The notes below the pieces were generated by a model that ran no database searches, was not told the origin of the DNA, and worked only from the letters and a program-made list of their open reading frames with translations. A DNA stretch of 64,000 bases from Actinomadura sp. J1-007. Its GTDB lineage: Bacteria > Actinomycetota > Actinomycetes > Streptosporangiales > Streptosporangiaceae. Made by a program: the position numbers and the translations under genes. This document shows, one piece after another, positions 59,582 to 64,000 of the stretch (its first letter is position 1; every line of letters begins with the position of its first letter). The stretch is from assembly GCF_009793335.1 (NCBI RefSeq), contig NZ_WING01000001.1, positions 1,798,001-1,862,000 of the forward strand, written 5' to 3'.

Positions 59582-60768
59582 GCCGCCACTGTACCGGCGC
59601 GCGCGGGGCGCAGGGTTCGAGCGCCCGCGAGGACGAGCGCCAGCGCGAGGACGCCGCCCGCCCCCGCGCCCGCGAAGGCGCCGGGGACGCCCGCGACGTC
59701 CTGCCCGAAGCCCGCCACGGCGGAGCCGAGGGAGCTGCCCGCGCCGACCGCGGCGACGATCCAGGCGAACGCCTCGGTGACCGTCCCGCTCGGGGCGAGC
59801 CGGTCGACCAGGGAGAACGAGCAGGCCAGGGCGGGCGCGAGGAAGATCCCGCTGAGGAACGCGAGCACCAGCATGACCGCGAGGCGGGGCGCCCAGGCGA
59901 GCGGCAGGTAGAACGCGGCGAGCGCGGCGACCAGCCAGGGCAGGCGGCCGTGCGGTTCGCCGGGCCAGCGGCGGGCGCCGTACGCGACGCCGCCGGCGAG
60001 GGCGCCGCCCGCGTTCGCCGCGAGGAGCAGGCCGGAGGCGTAGTCCTCGCCGAGGCGTTCGGCGTAGGCGACGACGGCGACCGCGTACACGCCGAGCGCG
60101 ACCCCGGCGCAGGCGAGCGCGGCGAGCAGGACGCGCAGGCCGGGCGAGCGCAGCGGGCCCGCCCAGTCGGCGGCGCGCGGCTCCCCGCGCCATTCGCGGG
60201 ACGGGCGGGACGCGGCGACGACGAGGGTCCCGGCGATGCCGAGCGCGCCGGTGAGGACGAGGGCGGTCTCGGTGGACACCGCCGCGGCGGCGACCACGAT
60301 GAGGGGGCCGACGGTGAACAGCAGCTCCTGCGAGGCGGCGTCCAGCGCGTACGCGGCCTGGACCTCGCCGGGGCCGGGGAGCACGGCGGTCCACAGGGCC
60401 CGCAGGCCCGCTTCGAGCGGCGGCGTGCCGAACCCGGCGACGACCACGGCGGCGACCGCGACCGGCAGCGGGCGCACGCCGACCCAGGCGAGGACGCAGA
60501 GGCCGGCGGCCGACGCGCAGGCGGAGGGCAAGAGCACGCGGGACTGCCCGAACCGGTCCATCGCGCGGCCGAGGACGGGCTGCCCCGCCGCCGTCGCGAG
60601 GCCGAGGACCGCCGCGAGGGTCCCGGCGAGCGGGTAGCCGCCGCCGGACGCGCGCACGTGCAGGACGACGGCGAGCATCGCCATCCCGTTCGGCAGCCGT
60701 CCGAGCAGGGTGCCGCCGAGCAGCCGCGCGGCGTACGGCACCCGGAGGAAGTCGACGTAGGCGCGCAT
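59578..60768 (-). CDS. MFS transporter
   Basis: A 396-residue permease with twelve predicted helices and a short cytoplasmic start. The loop after helix 2 is GRAMDRFGQSRVLLP, the MFS-specific G-x3-D-R-x-G-R/Q pattern. No large soluble domain is present. The ligand is unknown; context (Met/His-rich downstream proteins) would suit metal or drug export, without proof. Its stop overlaps the DUF6153 start, so at least these two genes are translationally coupled. It is divergent from the LacI regulator, 74 bp away, which is its likely regulator. Confidence 0.87.
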   Translation of the reverse strand: MRAYVDFLRVPYAARLLGGTLLGRLPNGMAMLAVVLHVRASGGGYPLAGTLAAVLGLATAAGQPVLGRAMDRFGQSRVLLPSACASAAGLCVLAWVGVRPLPVAVAAVVVAGFGTPPLEAGLRALWTAVLPGPGEVQAAYALDAASQELLFTVGPLIVVAAAAVSTETALVLTGALGIAGTLVVAASRPSREWRGEPRAADWAGPLRSPGLRVLLAALACAGVALGVYAVAVVAYAERLGEDYASGLLLAANAGGALAGGVAYGARRWPGEPHGRLPWLVAALAAFYLPLAWAPRLAVMLVLAFLSGIFLAPALACSFSLVDRLAPSGTVTEAFAWIVAAVGAGSSLGSAVAGFGQDVAGVPGAFAGAGAGGVLALALVLAGARTLRPARAGTVAA

Positions 60769-60842
60769 CAGTCATACGTACCACCCCAGGGCGCCTCCGC
60801 TCTACCCTGGAGCCGAACGCGATCGCGACCTGGGGAGGGACA

Positions 60843-62035
60843 GTGCCGGCGACGAGCCGTCCGACCAGCAGGGACGTGCCGCGGGCGGCCGGGCCGTCGC
60901 AGGAGCCGGGCGCGTCGCGGGCGGCGGGGGAGCCGGGTCGTCGCGGGCGGCGGGGGTCGCGCGGGGAGCGGGGCGGCCGACCAGTCGGGACGTGGCGCAG
61001 GCGGCGGGGGTCTCGCAGTCGACGGTCTCGCTCGTCCTCGGTGGGAAGTGGCGGGGGCGGGTGTCGCCCGCGACGGCGCGGGGCGTGCGGGAGGCGGCTG
61101 AGCGGCTCGGCTACCGGCTCAACGTCGCGGCGCGCAATCTGCGGCTCGGGACGACCCGTACCGTGATGCTGATCGTCCCCACGCTCGACAACCCGTTCTT
61201 CGGGCCGGTCTACACGGGCGTGGCGCGGATCGCGGCGCGCAACGGGTTCGGCGTCGTGGTCTATCCGTGGCCCGAGGCGGCGCGGGGGGACGGGGCGGGC
61301 GGTTCGCCCGACGGAGGGCGTGAGGCGGCGGACGCGGAGCGCGGCGGGGAAGGCGACGGGGCGAACGGGCTGTTCGGCGGGGCGCGGGAGGCGGTGGACG
61401 GCATCCTCGCCATGTCCATGGCGGAGGAGGCGCTGCGCGGGTTCCCGGGGACGCCCGCGGTGATGCTCGACAGCGACCCGGCGGGGGCCGCGCCGACCGT
61501 CGTGTTCGACGTCGCGGGCGGGGCGCGGGCGATCGCCGCGCATCTGGCCGCGCTCGGGCACCGCAGGATCGGGCACGTGGCGTCGGCGGTGGACGCGTGG
61601 ACGTTCCGCGCCCGGGGCGGCGCGCTCGCCGCGTCCGTCGAGGCGCTGCCCGGCGGGACGCTCGTCCGGACGGAGACGGCGATCGAGGCGGGCGCGGCGC
61701 GGGAGGCCGCGGGGCGGCTGCTGGACGGCCCGGAGCCGCCGACCGCGCTGGTGTGCGACGACGACCTGATCGCCGCCGGGGCGTACAAGGCGGCGCGGGC
61801 GCGGGGGCTGGACGTCCCGCGCGACCTGTCGGTGACGGGCATGGACGACGTGCTGCTCGCGACCGCGCTCGAACCCGAGCTGACCACGGTGGGGCTCCCG
61901 GCGGAGGAGCTCGGGGCCGAGGGCATGGCGGCGCTGCTCGCGGTGCTGGACGGCGAGCGGCCCCCGGCGTGCTCGCTGCCCGGACGGCTGGTCGTGCGCG
62001 GCTCGACCGCTCCCCCGCGCGCGGCGCGCCCATGA
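60843..62035 (+). CDS. LacI family transcriptional regulator, one apparent frameshift and duplicated N-terminus
   Basis: GTG 60843 has a strong GGGGAGGG site 3 bases upstream. From it the frame reads MPATSRPTSRDVPRAAG, then a Gly/Arg-rich stretch. One added G in GGGG 60970-60973 leads into GRPTSRDVAQAAGVSQSTVS, the true LacI helix-turn-helix. The phrase RPTSRDVxxAAG therefore occurs twice, with two GTCGCGGGCGGCGGGGG copies between, as if the DNA coding for the N-terminus had been tandemly duplicated. The periplasmic-binding-like sensor domain follows (TLDNPFFGPVYTGVARIAAR to LSVTGMDDVLLATALEPELT). An insertion of about 35 residues sits near residues 150-185. Ligand unknown. Confidence 0.78.
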
Positions 62036-62096
62036 CCCCGCGCGCGACGCGCCCGATCCCGCGCGCGACGCGCCTGATCCGGGTATAACGGGGCCC

Positions 62097-63143
62097 ATGG
62101 GACAAGCCTCGTCCGAGACCGACCCCGACGCCCATCCGGACAACCGCATCGGCGTCCTGCCGCCCCGGACCAGGGTGTGGCGCAACGGCAAGGTCGAGGC
62201 GGAGGGCTTCCCGGTCGCGGAGATCAGCGACCAGCTCGCCCGGCCCGGCGTGACGGTCTGGCTCGACCTGTGCGCGCCCGACGAGGACGATCTCCGCGTG
62301 GTCAGCGAGGAGCTCGGGCTGGACCCGGTGGCGATGGAGGACGCGGTGTCCTCGCACGAGCGCGCCAAGCTCGACCGCTACAGCGAGTACGCCTTCCTCA
62401 ACCTCTACAGTCCCGAGGTCGGCGACGACGCCGAGATGTCGCTGCACGAGATCTCGGCGTTCGTGACCGAGCGGGCGCTGGTGACCGTGCGGCAGGACGC
62501 CGGGTTCGACGTGGACGAGCTGGTCTCCCGGTGGGACGACAGCCCCGACCTCGACCGCGCCGACCCGGACGAGCCGATGACGCCGCTGCTGCTGTACGGG
62601 CTGCTGGACCTGGTGGTGGACCGGCAGCTCACCGCCGTGCAGGGGCTGGACGACGAGGCGGACGCGCTGGAGGAGCTGATCTTCGACGACGCGTTCCCGG
62701 TGAAGGACATCCAGCGGCGCAGCTTCCGCCTCCGCAAGAACCTGGTGTCGCTGCGGCGCGTGTCGCTGCCGATGCGCGAGATCCTCAACACGCTGATGCG
62801 GCGCGACCTGCGCTTCGTGCACGCGTCGCTGATGCCGTACTTCCAGGACGTGTACGACCACACGCTGCGGGTCAGCGAGTGGACCGACGGGCTGCGCGAC
62901 CTGGTCGCGAACCTCCTCGACACGCGCATCGCGCTCCAGGGCAACCGGCTGAACGAGGTGATGAAGAAGGTGACGAGCTGGGCCGCGATCATCGCGGTGC
63001 CGACGGCCGTCACCGGCTTCTACGGGCAGAACGTGCCGTACCCCGGCTCGGACCAGGCCGTCGGCTTCTACGTCAGCACGACGCTGCTGATCGTGTGCAG
63101 CGTCGGCCTGTACTTCGTGTTCAAGGCCCGCGACTGGCTCTGA
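62097..63143 (+). CDS. CorA family magnesium/cobalt transporter
   Basis: A 348-residue protein with the long cytoplasmic alpha/beta funnel domain and two C-terminal helices. The loop between the helices, which carries the GMN selectivity signature in classical CorA, reads FYGQNVPYPG, so the Met is replaced by Gln. The second helix is followed by the short basic end KARDWL. The ATG at 62097 has TATAAC 7 bases upstream and no ribosome site, suggesting a leaderless message. Transport of Mg2+ is expected but not certain with the altered filter. Confidence 0.88.
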   Translation: MGQASSETDPDAHPDNRIGVLPPRTRVWRNGKVEAEGFPVAEISDQLARPGVTVWLDLCAPDEDDLRVVSEELGLDPVAMEDAVSSHERAKLDRYSEYAFLNLYSPEVGDDAEMSLHEISAFVTERALVTVRQDAGFDVDELVSRWDDSPDLDRADPDEPMTPLLLYGLLDLVVDRQLTAVQGLDDEADALEELIFDDAFPVKDIQRRSFRLRKNLVSLRRVSLPMREILNTLMRRDLRFVHASLMPYFQDVYDHTLRVSEWTDGLRDLVANLLDTRIALQGNRLNEVMKKVTSWAAIIAVPTAVTGFYGQNVPYPGSDQAVGFYVSTTLLIVCSVGLYFVFKARDWL

Positions 63144-63175
63144 CGCGGTTCACGACTGGCTCTGACGCCGTTCAA
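63132..63175. repeat. 22-bp tandem duplication covering the corA stop codon
   Basis: GACTGGCTCTGACGCGGTTC(AC) is followed directly by GACTGGCTCTGACGCCGTTC(AA). The first copy contains the last codons and stop of corA; the second repeats them outside the gene. Confidence 0.8.
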
Positions 63176-63200
63176 GGGACGCGACCGGGCGTGGCGCCGT

Positions 63201-63773
63201 TCAGGCTTTGGGGGTCCAGGGCTTCATCCAGCTCGTTTCGGGCCAGCCCTCGACGGCGGCCATCAGCGGGAACGCGCTCGCGCCGTCGATGCTCTCGCGG
63301 ATGATGTCGGCGTGGCCCGCGTGCCGGGCGGTCTCCTGGATGAGGTGCAGCAGGACCCACCGCACCGACCACGCCTCCTCGTCCTGCGGGAACCAGGGGA
63401 CGCCGCGCGGGATCGGCACCGGCCGGCCGAGGTCGGAGACCTCCGCGACGACCTCGTCGGTGCGCTCGGCGGCGCGGGCGTAGGCGTCGAGCGCGCCCTG
63501 GAGCGTCTCGTCCTCCCTGAGCACGTGCCCCTCCTGGAGCCTCTCAGGGGTGTTGATGTACTCGCCGGTGTCGACGAGGCTGCACCAGACCTCCTCGACC
63601 CGGCCGAGGTGCTTGATGATCCCGCCGACCGTCAGCGCGCTCACGGAGGCGGGGGAACGGGCCTGGTCGTCGGTGAGGCCGTGCGCGGCGACGCGGACCA
63701 CGTGCCGCTGCTGGGCGAGGAAGGAGAGCAGTCCGTCGCGCTCGTCGGCCACCGGCCGAACGTTTCCGGGCAT
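63201..63773 (-). CDS. DinB family protein (DUF664 type)
   Basis: A 190-residue four-helix-bundle protein. ATG 63773 has GAGGA 7 bases upstream; a GTG two codons earlier is too close to it. GGIIKHLGRVEEVWCSLVDT and LLHLIQETARHAGHADIIRE provide the three metal-binding histidines typical of the DinB/YfiT superfamily. These are putative thiol-dependent transferases or hydrolases; the substrate is unknown. It converges on corA. Confidence 0.88.
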   Translation of the reverse strand: MPGNVRPVADERDGLLSFLAQQRHVVRVAAHGLTDDQARSPASVSALTVGGIIKHLGRVEEVWCSLVDTGEYINTPERLQEGHVLREDETLQGALDAYARAAERTDEVVAEVSDLGRPVPIPRGVPWFPQDEEAWSVRWVLLHLIQETARHAGHADIIRESIDGASAFPLMAAVEGWPETSWMKPWTPKA

Positions 63774-63903
63774 GGGCACATCCTCTGGTCTGGAACGCTC
63801 TGGATCTCCAACGGGTCCCGGGCGGCCCGGGACGTTCCGATCCTCCCATCAGGCTCCGACACTTTTCCGCCAGGCCGAGGGAGTGTTCAGCATATATACG
63901 CTT

Positions 63904-64000
63904 ATGAGTATCGAACCAGGCGCTATATCTGTATTGGACATCGGGCCTGCGCGTCTGGTCTTCTCTGCGCTATGCGCCAACCCTCTCGACCGACTTCCTG
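63904..64000 (+). CDS. start of an unidentified ORF, truncated by the window end
   Basis: An open frame from ATG 63904 (MSIEPGAISVLDIGPARLVF...) runs to the end of the window. The DNA from about 63880 is much AT-richer than everything before it and uses codons such as ATA, GTA and CTA that are rare elsewhere here. No ribosome site is clear; CATATATA lies just upstream. I do not recognise the product from 32 residues. Confidence 0.4.
   Translation, partial: MSIEPGAISVLDIGPARLVFSALCANPLDRLP

Noticed and set aside
1..64000. Insertion sequences, prophage, integrase or attachment sites
   Set aside because: No transposase, integrase or terminal inverted repeats with target duplications were seen. 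tRNA-Gln at 28248-28318 shows no duplicated 3' end nearby.

Overview
The window is chromosomal DNA of a high-GC actinomycete, most likely a Streptosporangiales/Thermomonosporaceae-type organism such as Actinomadura. This rests on very high G+C, strong GTG/TTG start use, probable leaderless promoters and a housekeeping gene order like the Mycobacterium tuberculosis Rv1002c-Rv1018c block. Genus-level assignment is inference.

Region 1 (1-23315) is a surface polysaccharide locus. It has a truncated glycosyltransferase, a phosphotransferase-like protein, two tandem secreted beta-propeller proteins (one with LamG and PKD modules), a lipoprotein, a parallel beta-helix protein, a PAPS-type sulfotransferase, an O-antigen ligase/polymerase-like membrane protein, all four dTDP-L-rhamnose genes (rfbC apart; rfbA-rfbB-rfbD overlapping), an ECF sigma factor with its anti-sigma, sulfate activation genes (cysN, cysD, cysQ) and a WbaP-type initiating sugar transferase. 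Together they suggest a rhamnose-containing, sulfated exopolysaccharide with its own sulfate-donor supply.

Region 2 (23604-28318) is housekeeping: pth, rplY, prs, glmU and tRNA-Gln(UUG). Region 3 (28442-37747) is accessory and regulatory: an ADP-ribosylglycohydrolase, a fatty acid desaturase with a TetR regulator and a repeat-rich operator, trans-aconitate methyltransferase (tam) with a TamR/PecS-like MarR regulator and matching palindromes, a DUF2975/HTH pair, an amidase and an ABC-F ATPase. Region 4 (38063-47430) returns to the conserved backbone (ispE, ksgA, rpf, tatD, metG), interrupted by a GH26-like lipoprotein and by a block with a maleylpyruvate-isomerase-like gene, HxlR and an SDR. 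Region 5 (47629-58339) holds four membrane-linked glycosyltransferases, a zinc-ribbon protein, rsmI and the protein mannosyltransferase pmt. Region 6 (58344-64000) has an MFS transporter/DUF6153/DUF305 operon with Met/His-rich motifs, a LacI regulator, a CorA transporter, a DinB protein and the start of a further ORF in AT-richer DNA.

A striking technical pattern runs through the window. At least eight genes (cysQ, rplY, the GH26 gene, ksgA, the maleylpyruvate-isomerase gene, the zinc-ribbon gene, DUF6153 and lacI) are broken by what looks like one missing base in a short G or C run. All shifts go the same way, so systematic deletion errors in the assembly are more likely than real pseudogenes. 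Those genes are given full-length coordinates here, with the suspected frameshift noted.
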